From JBBDQZ01 sp040905705 (GTDB lineage: Bacteria > Bacteroidota > Rhodothermia > Balneolales > Natronogracilivirgulaceae), in assembly GCA_040905705.1 (NCBI GenBank), contig JBBDQZ010000076.1:1-64000 (forward strand): a stretch of DNA of 64,000 bases. The letters are read 5' to 3'. Below the pieces are notes generated by a model. The model saw nothing but the letters and a program-made list of their open reading frames with translations, made no database searches and was not told the origin of the DNA. This document shows positions 26,779 to 35,456 of this stretch, one piece after another (position 1 is the stretch's first letter; every line of letters starts with the position of its first letter). Position numbers and translations under genes: made by a program.

Positions 26779-27444
26779 ATGTGGAAAAGGAAATGGTTTT
26801 TCTGGTTGGAGACGTTGCAGATTACACCGGGAGAAAGGCGTGTATTAATCACCCTCATCTCCATTTCATTGATTGTGTCTGGTGTAAATCTCTGTTGGCC
26901 ATCAGCTACGGTATACAATTCCGATTATTACAAGCCGATAATTTATGAATTTGAGCGACTTTCCAATATCAGGCAAAAAGAACGAGAGGTGGTACTGGCC
27001 CGTTACGATCCTCCGGCTGAAACGGACAGGGGGCTTTTTGCCGTATTGTTCGAACAGCACCGATTTTCAGGTTCGTCACGAATAATGTACCGATTGAGCG
27101 GGAGCGGTTTAAATAATAAAGCGGGTTACCGGCGTGTTGATTTGCATAGGGAGCCTGCTGCAGGTAAGAGCCCTCGTCAAGAAAAAGTACAAGTCCCGGG
27201 AACATCAGGGCAGTATCATGGTAAATCCGGTGACCATTCCAACGGTCCTGAACCGGTAGATTTACATAAAGCCGGGAAGGAAGAGTTGATAACGCTTCCA
27301 GGTATCGGTCCGGTTATCGCTGAGCGAATCATTGCCTATCGTAAAGAAAACGGTTGTTTTAAAAAGCCGGAGGATTTGCTGAACGTGTCGGGAATTGGAC
27401 CCGTTACATTGGAGCATCTCAGGCCGTATATTCTGATTGAGTGA
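26779..27444 (+). CDS. ComEA-like helix-hairpin-helix DNA-binding protein
   Basis: A 221-residue protein with an N-terminal membrane anchor (about 22-42), a low-complexity polar middle and a C-terminal helix-hairpin-helix pair of about 60 residues beginning VDLHKAGKEELITLPGIGPVIAERI and continuing SGIGPVTLEHL. This is the ComEA domain, which binds DNA in the periplasm and passes it to ComEC. The long linker and single HhH pair are usual for Bacteroidota-type ComEA. Together with comEC it supports natural transformation; the pilus genes are not in the window. Confidence 0.83.
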   Translation: MWKRKWFFWLETLQITPGERRVLITLISISLIVSGVNLCWPSATVYNSDYYKPIIYEFERLSNIRQKEREVVLARYDPPAETDRGLFAVLFEQHRFSGSSRIMYRLSGSGLNNKAGYRRVDLHREPAAGKSPRQEKVQVPGTSGQYHGKSGDHSNGPEPVDLHKAGKEELITLPGIGPVIAERIIAYRKENGCFKKPEDLLNVSGIGPVTLEHLRPYILIE

Positions 27445-27720
27445 TGGGCTGTACCATCGCATCTTAACCTATATGTCAGATGGAAGGTATTTGGCAAGTG
27501 CACTGTTGCCGGATATCATGCGTTATAAATATTCACGGTCACGGAATGTGTATAGATAATATGGCTGTTATTCATATGTAGGTCATGAAGCTTCCATAGC
27601 AATGCCCTTGACACACTAGCAAATGATTAATGCATGGATATGCGATCTGCATTATGCGTCAGTATGTTTTAATCAGAGGAAACACATTTAAATAATGAAT
27701 AAACATTACTGTAAATATTA
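27445..27720. other. intergenic region upstream of porX
   Basis: A gap of about 275 bases. TTGACA occurs at 27608-27613, but no convincing -10 hexamer lies 16-18 bases beyond it. The porX promoter must be somewhere here; I cannot assign it. Confidence 0.25.
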
Positions 27721-29274
27721 ATGAGTATAAACATTTTATGGGTGGACGATGAGATAGATCAGCTGAAGCCTCACATGATTTTTTTGGAAAAAAAAGGGTA
27801 TGAGGTAACGCCTGTAACGAATGGCGAAGACGCTGTGGCGCTGGTTGGTGAGCGGAAATTTGATATTATTTTCCTGGATGAGCAGATGCCCGGAATGGAC
27901 GGTATAGCTACGTTGAATAAACTAAAAACACGGCAACCCGGCATTCCGGTTATCATGATTACCAAGAGTGAGGAAGAGGAAATCATGGAAGATGCTATCG
28001 GTGCCAGAATTTCAGACTATCTCATCAAGCCTGTCAATCCCAATCAGATACTTTTAACTGTCAAACGAATTCTGGACCGGCGTAGAATCCGTGATGAAAA
28101 ATCAGCTCAATCCTACCTCCAAAGCTTTAACGAGATTACAATGATGATCAATGATCAGCCGGAGTGGAGGGACTGGATCAAAATATATCGTCTATTGACT
28201 AATTGGAATTTGGAGCTGAAAGATAGTGAGGAAGGCCTTCAGCAGGTATTACAAGACCAGTTTCAAACGGCCAATGCAGAGTTTGGCAAGTTTATTGAAA
28301 ATGAATACTACGACTGGTTACGAGCCAGCCGGGATGAACGACCCATGCTTTCTCCCGATATTGTAAATGAGGCGGTTATACCAGTTATAAAGCAAGGGAA
28401 AAGTACTTTTTTATTCCTGATTGATTGTATGAGGTATGATCAATGGCTGGTTTTTGAACAGATGTTAGCACCATATTACCAAATAGAGACAGATTTTTAT
28501 TATTCCATTCTGCCTACGGCAACCCCTTACTCAAGAAATGCAATATTTGCCGGATTGTATCCATCTCAGATAGAGCAGCACTATCCCAATCTCTGGATGC
28601 AAAGCGATGAAAACGAATTGTCTTTGAATCAATACGAAGAGGAACTGCTTGAGGATCAGTTTAAAAGAAAAAAAACAGGCATCAAACCAAAGTACGAAAA
28701 AATACTGCAAACGATTGAAGGTCGGAGAATATCTGACAAAATTCTTAATTATGTTCAATTGCCGTTTAGTGCATTTGTTTTCAATTTTGTAGACACCCTG
28801 GTCCACTCCCGTTCCGATTCCCGGGTTCTCAAAGAAATTGCTCCCGATGTACCTGCCTTTCGTGAATTAACACGCACCTGGTTTGCCCATTCGTCATTAT
28901 TCCAGATGTTGCAAAAACTCTCCAAGCAGGATGTCCATATAATCATCACAACAGATCACGGTTCCATACGAGCCATGCGCGATACCAAAGTTCTGGGCGA
29001 TCGCGATACATCGACCGGTCTGAGATACAAGTATGGCCGACATCTTCGCGGTGATGAATCAGCTGCTATTTATATCGATAACCCGGCCGACTATTTTTTG
29101 CCGAGGTCGAATATGAACTCCAACTATATAATTGCAAAAGAGGATTATTATTTTGTGTATCCCACCAATTACAACAAATTTCAAAACAAATATAGAGATT
29201 CTTTTCAGCATGGAGGGGCTTCCATGGAAGAAATGATTCTGCCATTGGCAAATCTGCGTCCCATACAATCCTGA
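27721..29274 (+). CDS. porX: PorX-type response regulator with PglZ domain (T9SS regulator)
   Basis: A 517-residue protein. Residues 1-120 are a receiver domain with the acidic pair D9/D10, phospho-acceptor D53 in IFLDEQMPG, T81 and K103. A helical linker follows, then a PglZ/alkaline-phosphatase-superfamily domain (about 220-517) with LIDCMRYD, the TATPYSRNAIFAGL segment and TTDHGS metal ligands. This receiver-PglZ arrangement is diagnostic for PorX, which in Porphyromonas and relatives controls T9SS gene expression and has phosphodiesterase activity on oligonucleotides. It is followed after about 155 bases by tsaE, a typical neighbour. Confidence 0.93.
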   Translation: MSINILWVDDEIDQLKPHMIFLEKKGYEVTPVTNGEDAVALVGERKFDIIFLDEQMPGMDGIATLNKLKTRQPGIPVIMITKSEEEEIMEDAIGARISDYLIKPVNPNQILLTVKRILDRRRIRDEKSAQSYLQSFNEITMMINDQPEWRDWIKIYRLLTNWNLELKDSEEGLQQVLQDQFQTANAEFGKFIENEYYDWLRASRDERPMLSPDIVNEAVIPVIKQGKSTFLFLIDCMRYDQWLVFEQMLAPYYQIETDFYYSILPTATPYSRNAIFAGLYPSQIEQHYPNLWMQSDENELSLNQYEEELLEDQFKRKKTGIKPKYEKILQTIEGRRISDKILNYVQLPFSAFVFNFVDTLVHSRSDSRVLKEIAPDVPAFRELTRTWFAHSSLFQMLQKLSKQDVHIIITTDHGSIRAMRDTKVLGDRDTSTGLRYKYGRHLRGDESAAIYIDNPADYFLPRSNMNSNYIIAKEDYYFVYPTNYNKFQNKYRDSFQHGGASMEEMILPLANLRPIQS

Positions 29275-29429
29275 AAGTGACTCAAGTATATATATTCTTA
29301 TGACAAGAATGGCTACAATTGATTATTTCTGCTGAGATGGGAATCGATTTATTTAACCAGGGGTTACGGCGCGCGTGATTTGCACATGGGTGCTCCATCT
29401 GACATTATGAATCTGGAAAATTTAGACAG

Positions 29430-29906
29430 ATGAATTCAGAATCTGACGAGTTGTCGGGTTTATTGTCCGGCGAACAAACAACTATCTCAGGAATTCGTTC
29501 GGTATCGGAGCAGGAAACCCTCCGGATTGCTGAAAAATTTGCCGTTTGTCTGAAGCCGGGAGACGTTGTACTGTTGAAGGGGGATTTAGGTGCGGGAAAA
29601 ACCCATTTCATTAAAGGGGTAGCCTGCTATTTTGGAATTTTGCCTGAAGAAGTTTTGTCCCCGACGTTCTCCCTTATCCATGAATATCAGGGGAAAGTGC
29701 CAATCTATCATCTTGACTGTTATAGATTACTTCAATCTCATCAAGCTCTGGAAATGGGTATTGAAGAGTATCTTTATGGGGATGGCATATCCCTGATTGA
29801 ATGGCCGGAGAAAATAGCTTCGATGTTACCGGAAAACTACTGGGTCGTTGAATTGAAACATATTGATGAACAAATCCGGGAGATATCAATTTATCTACAG
29901 GTCTGA
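29430..29906 (+). CDS. tsaE: tRNA N6-threonylcarbamoyladenosine biosynthesis ATPase TsaE
   Basis: TsaE is the small ATPase that supports the TsaB-TsaD-TsaE complex in forming t6A37 on ANN-decoding tRNAs. The 158-residue protein has the Walker A loop GDLGAGKTHF (about 50-59), the LSPTFSLIHEY motif, HLDCYRL and the LIEWPEKI motif near the C-terminus. The N-terminal 20 residues before SEQETL are longer than usual, so a later start is possible, but no alternative ATG is obvious. It follows porX on the same strand. Confidence 0.95.
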   Translation: MNSESDELSGLLSGEQTTISGIRSVSEQETLRIAEKFAVCLKPGDVVLLKGDLGAGKTHFIKGVACYFGILPEEVLSPTFSLIHEYQGKVPIYHLDCYRLLQSHQALEMGIEEYLYGDGISLIEWPEKIASMLPENYWVVELKHIDEQIREISIYLQV

Positions 29907-29935
29907 ATTTTGTATCTTCTGCTTTCTGTTGGAGA

Positions 29936-30214
29936 ATGGAAACAAAACATTTGCCATACCGCATTGACCGGCTACCGGTCATTCTTCCTTTTCATCGCCG
30001 TGCTCTGAATGAATTGAGTACAGGAGACTTGGTATACTACGGTCCATGTCCGGAGTTCTACGGGATAGGTGAAGTGCTCAGGGTTATAGAAAGATATTGT
30101 ATTGTGGACTTTCGGGGGACCGGTGAATACAGTGTACACAAAGATGCTTTTGAGTCCCGATACCTTATTCCTATTCACAAGTTAAATCTCTCACATTTGC
30201 TTAAGAACATTTAA
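29936..30214 (+). CDS. hypothetical protein, 92 residues
   Basis: I do not recognise this protein. It begins 29 bases after tsaE and may be co-transcribed. The central segment (STGDLVYYGPCPEFYGIG and following strands) has the pattern of a small SH3-like or Tudor-like beta-barrel. No signal peptide, membrane segment or catalytic motif is seen. Its last 14 bases overlap the end of the convergent symporter gene. Confidence 0.6.
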   Translation: METKHLPYRIDRLPVILPFHRRALNELSTGDLVYYGPCPEFYGIGEVLRVIERYCIVDFRGTGEYSVHKDAFESRYLIPIHKLNLSHLLKNI

Positions 30215-31601
30215 GACGATTTCGACCTGCCATCCAAAGTGCCATAGCGGTAAATAGCCCGGGATAAAAAGGCTCCCATCCCAAAAACGCATATTGGTAA
30301 AGATCGTCGGAGGTTAAGGTGCCAAGCATCATCCATATTGCAGAAATGGTGCAGGGTATAATCAGAGTCCAAAAGGCGAATGATTCTTTCAAGCGAAACA
30401 TTGGCAGATAAACACCAAGTACAGGGATAAGTAAACCGGGAATAATTACCGATCCAATTACATACCAGAGTGCTATGACACTCGGATAAATGATGATCAA
30501 TAAAATTCCCAGCAAAGCGGAGACAACCATTCCCCAGCGTGTAAACCTGACGCTTTTCACCGGCTCTCCGCCCCACCATTTTTTGGCAATAAGGTCACGG
30601 CCGAGGGTTTGTCCGGACAGAAACAGGTAGCTGTCAAGTGTAGACATGATGGTTGCCAGAAGCGCCAGAAAAAAAAGTCCGGCCAATCCTGCCGGAAGCA
30701 ACGTGGCACCCAGTTCCGGATAAACCAGGACGGGGTTTGCTATATCACCAAGTATAATTAGACCGTAAAGACCGGCAAATACGGTAAACATATCAAATAT
30801 GAACCATAAGCCGACAGACCAGAAAACTCCTCTTCTTGCTGTTTGTGGTGTTTTGGCAGCAGCAGCACGTTGATGAAACGCCGGATCGACAAAGGTCCAT
30901 AATGCAATAAAAAACCAGACAAGAAGATATTGAACACCATGGCCACCAAGCGGCAAGGTATGTGTTTCGGGGAGTTGACTCCAGATTTGTAAAGGTGATC
31001 CGGCCGACCGGATTGCAAAAAAAAGCAATACGGCAAATCCTGCATACATTAGAAAAAACTGCAGAATATCGGTACGGATAACGGCACGAAATCCGGAGTA
31101 ACTGACATAAATGACTGAATAAAGGGCCGTCAGTGAAGCAAATATTAACACATGAGAATCCGACCCTGTTAAAAACTGAATCAGCAATCCAAGCATCAAA
31201 ATATAGGGTGCCGGACTAACCAGGATAAAAATGGCAATGGCAGATGCCGTTCCGGTTTGTGCATTATAGGTTTGACTGAGTGCTTCCGGAATGGTAAGCG
31301 CCCGGTTTTCCCTAATACGTCCGGCCAGAAATACTGCAAATAATATGGCAAATATATAATAAGGCAATCCGAATAACACCCACTGTGAGATCCCGAACTG
31401 ATAGCTATATTCTCCCACTCCAAGAATACCTCCATACCAGGTGGAGACGAGCGTAGCGACAAAAGCGGGCAGTGATATAGCACGCCCTGAAAGCAGATAG
31501 CTGTCCTCTGCCCCGGATCGAGTCCGTTTATAGAAGCCTATAAAGATCAGGACAATGAAATATGTGGCAATGATAATCCAGTCGAGCTGTTGCACGGGCA
31601 A
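30201..31601 (-). CDS. sodium:solute symporter (SSS family)
   Basis: A 466-residue inner-membrane transporter with about 13 hydrophobic segments and the SSS family features: LDWIIIATYFIVL at the N-terminus, the GRAISLPAFVATLVSTWYGG segment of the unwound first helix, and the STLDSYLFLSGQ motif of helix 8-9. It begins 4 bases after the stop of thiamine pyrophosphokinase on the same strand, so the two genes form one transcript. That suggests, without proof, transport of thiamine or a precursor. SSS members also carry sugars, amino acids and vitamins such as pantothenate. Confidence 0.87.
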   Translation of the reverse strand: MPVQQLDWIIIATYFIVLIFIGFYKRTRSGAEDSYLLSGRAISLPAFVATLVSTWYGGILGVGEYSYQFGISQWVLFGLPYYIFAILFAVFLAGRIRENRALTIPEALSQTYNAQTGTASAIAIFILVSPAPYILMLGLLIQFLTGSDSHVLIFASLTALYSVIYVSYSGFRAVIRTDILQFFLMYAGFAVLLFFAIRSAGSPLQIWSQLPETHTLPLGGHGVQYLLVWFFIALWTFVDPAFHQRAAAAKTPQTARRGVFWSVGLWFIFDMFTVFAGLYGLIILGDIANPVLVYPELGATLLPAGLAGLFFLALLATIMSTLDSYLFLSGQTLGRDLIAKKWWGGEPVKSVRFTRWGMVVSALLGILLIIIYPSVIALWYVIGSVIIPGLLIPVLGVYLPMFRLKESFAFWTLIIPCTISAIWMMLGTLTSDDLYQYAFLGWEPFYPGLFTAMALWMAGRNRLKCS

Positions 31602-31605
31602 GCGG

Positions 31606-32241
31606 TCAAAGGAGGTGGTCGGTTAAGGCTGTCATAAACAGCAGAGTACCGGATCGATGCCGGATTCTGATAAATCCGTCGAGTGTCTCATTGGACGAGC
31701 CGTCTCTTTGGCCATTTTCAAGAAACTCGTTGTTGAGCGGGTATTTCAAACCATCGGTGATTATGCCATCCACTTTGCCGGAGAGCGGAAATAGTGAAAC
31801 CGGATGTTTTTCCGGTAGTGTGATAGAAAAATCATGTGGCAAGATGCAGGAATAAAGATAATCGTCGTACATGGCTATACGGTCGAAAGTTGAAAAAAAC
31901 TGCTGCAAAACGGACAAATTTTTCAGTGTGTGATCAAGACGTTTTCCTGTGGCAGCAAGAATATCCACACGGTCGGCCCGTTTGGCATGTGCCAGGACAA
32001 GTGCTTTTTCAAGATCGTTTGTCTCCTGGTTTTTGTCCAGAATCACTTCGCCGGAATAAGACTCATCAGGATAAAAACTATCCAGGTCTCCGATCACGGT
32101 ATCGGGAGGAATACCAAGCCGTACGGCGATATTTCCACCACCGTCAGCAGCAATAAAAACATGACATCGGCTTCTTAATTTTTTAAGGAGATCCGTAGAA
32201 GGTTCACTCCCGTTTGCTAGTATTAGAATTCTCATAGACAA
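31606..32241 (-). CDS. thiamine pyrophosphokinase
   Basis: The enzyme transfers pyrophosphate from ATP to thiamine, making the cofactor TPP directly. The 211-residue protein has the family motifs AADGGGN, IGDLDS, QETNDLEKAL and ATGKRLDHTLKNL, and the C-terminal thiamine-binding beta-sandwich with a GLKYPL segment. It is the first gene of the pair with the SSS symporter, separated by 4 bases. I looked for a TPP riboswitch in the 130 bases upstream and did not find the conserved CUGAGA or GGG/UAAUACC elements. Confidence 0.93.
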   Translation of the reverse strand: MSMRILILANGSEPSTDLLKKLRSRCHVFIAADGGGNIAVRLGIPPDTVIGDLDSFYPDESYSGEVILDKNQETNDLEKALVLAHAKRADRVDILAATGKRLDHTLKNLSVLQQFFSTFDRIAMYDDYLYSCILPHDFSITLPEKHPVSLFPLSGKVDGIITDGLKYPLNNEFLENGQRDGSSNETLDGFIRIRHRSGTLLFMTALTDHLL

Positions 32242-32374
32242 AAAATATTATTCATATAATGTATGGAAGTATATATGGCTTGATGGGATTTATTACGCAT
32301 TAGTGTTTAAAAAAACAATTCATATAACGCTTTGAAATGAGAAAAGAAAACATGATAATATTCCGTTCAATTAA

Positions 32375-33376
32375 ATGGAAAAATACGGCTATATGATTAA
32401 AAAATTTACAGATGCATTGGTTCGACACAATAAAATCGGTTTGATATCTCACATTAGGCCGGATGGTGATGCCATCGGTTCACAGTTGGCGCTGTATTAC
32501 TGGCTGCATGAGCAGGGAGTCGAGTCCCTGTTATTCAATGACGATCCGGTTCCTGCCAATCTTATATGGTTGAATGATCACCATCTTATCCAGGTGCCGA
32601 CGGTGGAATTACTCGATCAGTGTGATGCGTATTTGTTTATAGATGGAAATCATCCAGACCGTTTTGGAAAGATGGCGGAATACTTCAAAAAAACAGAAAA
32701 ACCGGTGTATCTGATTGATCACCACCTGGATCCGCCCGACGGATATTTTAGCGCCATGATCAGCGATACCCGGGCCAGTTCAACGGCTTTTCTGGTATAT
32801 ACATTGTTTGAGTTATCGGGATTGCATGGGATTCATTATGACGTGGCGGAAGCGTTGTATTGTGGCATTGTCACTGACACGGATTCATTCCGGTTCGATT
32901 CGGTTACGGCCGATACGCATTTTGCCGTAGCCGAGATTATTAAAAAGGGCAAAATCAAGCCGAGTCAAATTTATGAAAAGATTTTTGATGACAAATCCAT
33001 TTCTGAATTCCATTTATTAGGCGAGGTTTTGCGGACCGTTACTATTTTTTGTAACAATCAGATTGCTATTACACACGTTACTCAAAAAATGCTTTCCGAA
33101 ACCGGGTGCACCAATGACGATCTCGAAGGTTTTGTTAATTATCCGTTGAGTTTAAAAGGTGTTAAGGTTTCCGGATTATTTTTAGAGCAGGATGATCAGA
33201 TTAAAATCAGCCTTCGCGGAAAATCTCTGATTGACCTGAATAAAATTGCGAAAAAATTTCAAGGTGGCGGACATTTCAATGCAGCCGGAGCAAGGCATCC
33301 TGGTCCGTTACAAAAAGCCGTTGATGATCTTGTCAACGTAATGGCGTCATATATTCATGACGGAAGCGAAAGGTGA
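32375..33376 (+). CDS. DHH/DHHA1 phosphoesterase (NrnA-like nanoRNase/pAp phosphatase)
   Basis: A 333-residue cytoplasmic phosphoesterase. The DHH domain has HIRPDGDAIGSQLAL (metal ligands), FIDGNHPDR, IDHHLDPP (the DHH triad) and GIVTDTDSFRFD. The C-terminal DHHA1 domain ends with GGGHFNAAGA, the substrate-phosphate motif. NrnA-type enzymes degrade nanoRNAs and 3'-phosphoadenosine-5'-phosphate, sometimes cyclic-dinucleotide products. Met7 is an alternative start. It is divergent from thiamine pyrophosphokinase. Confidence 0.92.
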   Translation: MEKYGYMIKKFTDALVRHNKIGLISHIRPDGDAIGSQLALYYWLHEQGVESLLFNDDPVPANLIWLNDHHLIQVPTVELLDQCDAYLFIDGNHPDRFGKMAEYFKKTEKPVYLIDHHLDPPDGYFSAMISDTRASSTAFLVYTLFELSGLHGIHYDVAEALYCGIVTDTDSFRFDSVTADTHFAVAEIIKKGKIKPSQIYEKIFDDKSISEFHLLGEVLRTVTIFCNNQIAITHVTQKMLSETGCTNDDLEGFVNYPLSLKGVKVSGLFLEQDDQIKISLRGKSLIDLNKIAKKFQGGGHFNAAGARHPGPLQKAVDDLVNVMASYIHDGSER

Positions 33377-33462
33377 ATTTTCCAGCGACACCGGTAATTT
33401 TCGGGAAACGAAACCTTTTAGGGTCTTCATGACATGAACAGAAAGTACTGGGTCAAAATTTT

Positions 33463-34632
33463 ATGATGCTTTTTTTGAAGTTACAGGCAGGAATACTGGT
33501 TTCTGTGGTTGTTTCTCTGTTGTTATCGGCTTGTATGAAGCATGGTGAAGTGAGGCCCGAAGAGAGTGCGATACATCAGGGTTTAATCCACTTTGCTCCA
33601 AATTCAATCGACAATGGCCAATCGGTTGCAATAAATCAAAACAGAGAGAATGCAATCACAACTGTGGTACAAGACGTCCGTGAAACCGTGGTCTATGTAA
33701 AAGTGAAACCAGATTCACAGCAATTCAGGATCCAGGAAGACGTTGACGATTCCGGACATGTAGAGCGATCCGGTTTTATTGTATCGGAGGAAGGCCATAT
33801 CGTTACAAATTTCAACTTCAGTCCCGATAAAATGTCCGACATTATGATTACGGATATCAACGGGACGACTTATACAGCAAAATTAGTTGGTATGGATACT
33901 TATTCGGGGATTTCTTTGTTGCAAATAGATTCCGTAGAGGAGTTCCCTTTCGTAATTTTTGGTGATTCAGATGCGCTTATGGTCGGTGAATGGAGTATTG
34001 CCATGGGTGTTACGGGTTCAATGAGCCGTTATGATACCGAACCGGCAGTCAGTGCAGGAGTGATCAGTTCGAAGGACAATTTTGTCAATTTCCCAGCAGA
34101 TCATGGCGAAACGGTTTACCCGGACCTGATTCGAACCGATGCCATGATCACACCGCTATTATCGGGAGGTCCAATGTTGAATGCAAACGGCCATGTTGTC
34201 GGACTGAACATTCATCTCCCCGTGTCGGATCATGCGAATGAAGAACTTGGCTATTACGGATATGCTATTCCAGGGAATAAAGTAACCAAAATGATTAATT
34301 ACCTGGCCAATGATACAAAAAAGACTTTAAGTTATAGTATGGGACTTGAAATGGTACCGGTTTCAGGACAGTTGGCCAGACAATACCGGCTGCCTGTGGA
34401 GTATGGCTTGTTCGTCCTGGGCGTGAACCGTGACGGACCTGCATTTCAGGGAGGGGTGATGCCGGGAGATATAATTATTCGGATTGGAAATGAAATGATT
34501 ACTGGTGACACCCATGCGTGGTCGGTACTCAGTGAATTCAAAACGGGAGATCAAATGCCGATGACCTTATTACGCAGTGGGATGGAAATGCATATCAATT
34601 TGATGCTTCGAAAGCGACAGAAAGAAGAATAG
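33463..34632 (+). CDS. HtrA-like PDZ lipoprotein, predicted pseudoprotease
   Basis: A 389-residue predicted lipoprotein (lipobox LSAC, Cys24) with a chymotrypsin-fold HtrA/DegP-like domain (about 65-260) and one PDZ domain (about 285-389). The scaffold motifs are present: RSGFIVSEEGHIVTN, GDSDALMVGEWSIAMG and VVGLNI. The catalytic triad is broken. The TNxHV histidine reads TNFNF (N118), and the Asp of the D..xDlA motif is G149. Only the serine survives in LLSGGP (S234), without the usual GNSGGP oxyanion loop. It is therefore probably a non-proteolytic chaperone or regulator in the periplasm. It lies 86 bases after the DHH phosphoesterase gene. Confidence 0.85.
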   Translation: MMLFLKLQAGILVSVVVSLLLSACMKHGEVRPEESAIHQGLIHFAPNSIDNGQSVAINQNRENAITTVVQDVRETVVYVKVKPDSQQFRIQEDVDDSGHVERSGFIVSEEGHIVTNFNFSPDKMSDIMITDINGTTYTAKLVGMDTYSGISLLQIDSVEEFPFVIFGDSDALMVGEWSIAMGVTGSMSRYDTEPAVSAGVISSKDNFVNFPADHGETVYPDLIRTDAMITPLLSGGPMLNANGHVVGLNIHLPVSDHANEELGYYGYAIPGNKVTKMINYLANDTKKTLSYSMGLEMVPVSGQLARQYRLPVEYGLFVLGVNRDGPAFQGGVMPGDIIIRIGNEMITGDTHAWSVLSEFKTGDQMPMTLLRSGMEMHINLMLRKRQKEE

Positions 34633-34668
34633 CACAAACAGGAATAAGATAAAATCGGTCAGACGTGA

Positions 34669-35433
34669 TTATCTCTTCGGCCGATTCAAGAATTCGGTTA
34701 CTTTCTTTTTATGTTGTGGAGTAGCCCAGAATCGTGCAAAGGAATCCAGTTCCCTGCTGAAAGAGTCTTGTCTGGGGTTGTCCAATGCTCTTTTTGCACC
34801 AAGTTTCAACTCTTCGATCAGTGCAGGTTCAACCCGTGACAATTCCAGGGCCCATTCCCAGGTGTTTCTGCGAAGTTCTGAGGTGATGGACAATTTGTTG
34901 ATCAGGCCTGTTTGCAGTGCATCCTCAGAACTGATAAACTGATTACTGCCAAGCCACTCTAATGAACGGGATCGCCCGACTCGTTCAACCAATCGGGTGA
35001 TTCCTCCCCATGCGGGCGGCAATCCGAAACGTGCCTGTGAAAAAGAGAAAGTGGCGGTTTTACTTGCGATGACAAAGTCGAATGCCAATAGAAGTTCACA
35101 ACCACCACCGTAGACCTCACCATTAATACATGCCATAGTCCAGAAACGGCTTGTCTCCAGTCTATTAAGAATGGAGGCCATACGTGTTGCCATATTTCGG
35201 CCATCCTCTTCCGTTTTGAGATTTGCAAAGTCTTTGATGTTGCCACCGGATACAAAATAATTATGGCCGGATCCACTCAGCACAAATACCCTGATATGGC
35301 TGTTATTTTCGATCTCGTTAAGCAGCTTTTCAAGCTCATCCATAACCTCGAAATCGATAGCGTTATTGGATTCAGGCCTATTGATTTCAGCCCAGTAAAT
35401 GTGCTTCTTTTTTTTAACTTCGACAACGGCCAC
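34669..35433 (-). CDS. enoyl-CoA hydratase/isomerase family protein
   Basis: A 254-residue crotonase-fold protein. The oxyanion-hole segments are FVLSGSGHNYFVSGGNI and INGEVYGGGCELLLAFD, and the C-terminal helices are complete. Of the two hydratase glutamates, the one in GGGCEL is kept. The second, normally in PE.xxG...P..GG, aligns with Gln in SQARFGLPPAWGG, so it may be an isomerase, hydrolase or decarboxylase-type member rather than a hydratase. The substrate is unknown. CutA lies immediately upstream (23 bases), suggesting a shared transcript. Confidence 0.87.
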   Translation of the reverse strand: MAVVEVKKKKHIYWAEINRPESNNAIDFEVMDELEKLLNEIENNSHIRVFVLSGSGHNYFVSGGNIKDFANLKTEEDGRNMATRMASILNRLETSRFWTMACINGEVYGGGCELLLAFDFVIASKTATFSFSQARFGLPPAWGGITRLVERVGRSRSLEWLGSNQFISSEDALQTGLINKLSITSELRRNTWEWALELSRVEPALIEELKLGAKRALDNPRQDSFSRELDSFARFWATPQHKKKVTEFLNRPKR

Positions 35434-35456
35434 AATGGAATGATTTTAGAGGTGAA

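Noticed and set aside
27608..27640. TTGACA upstream of porX as a promoter
   Set aside because: No acceptable -10 hexamer lies at 16-18 bases.
32242..32374. TPP riboswitch ahead of thiamine pyrophosphokinase
   Set aside because: No CUGAGA or GGG/UAAUACC core motifs on either strand.
34633..34668. Hairpin between the convergent pseudo-HtrA and crotonase genes
   Set aside because: AATCGG and CCGATT arms are present but without a T tract, so it is not a convincing terminator.
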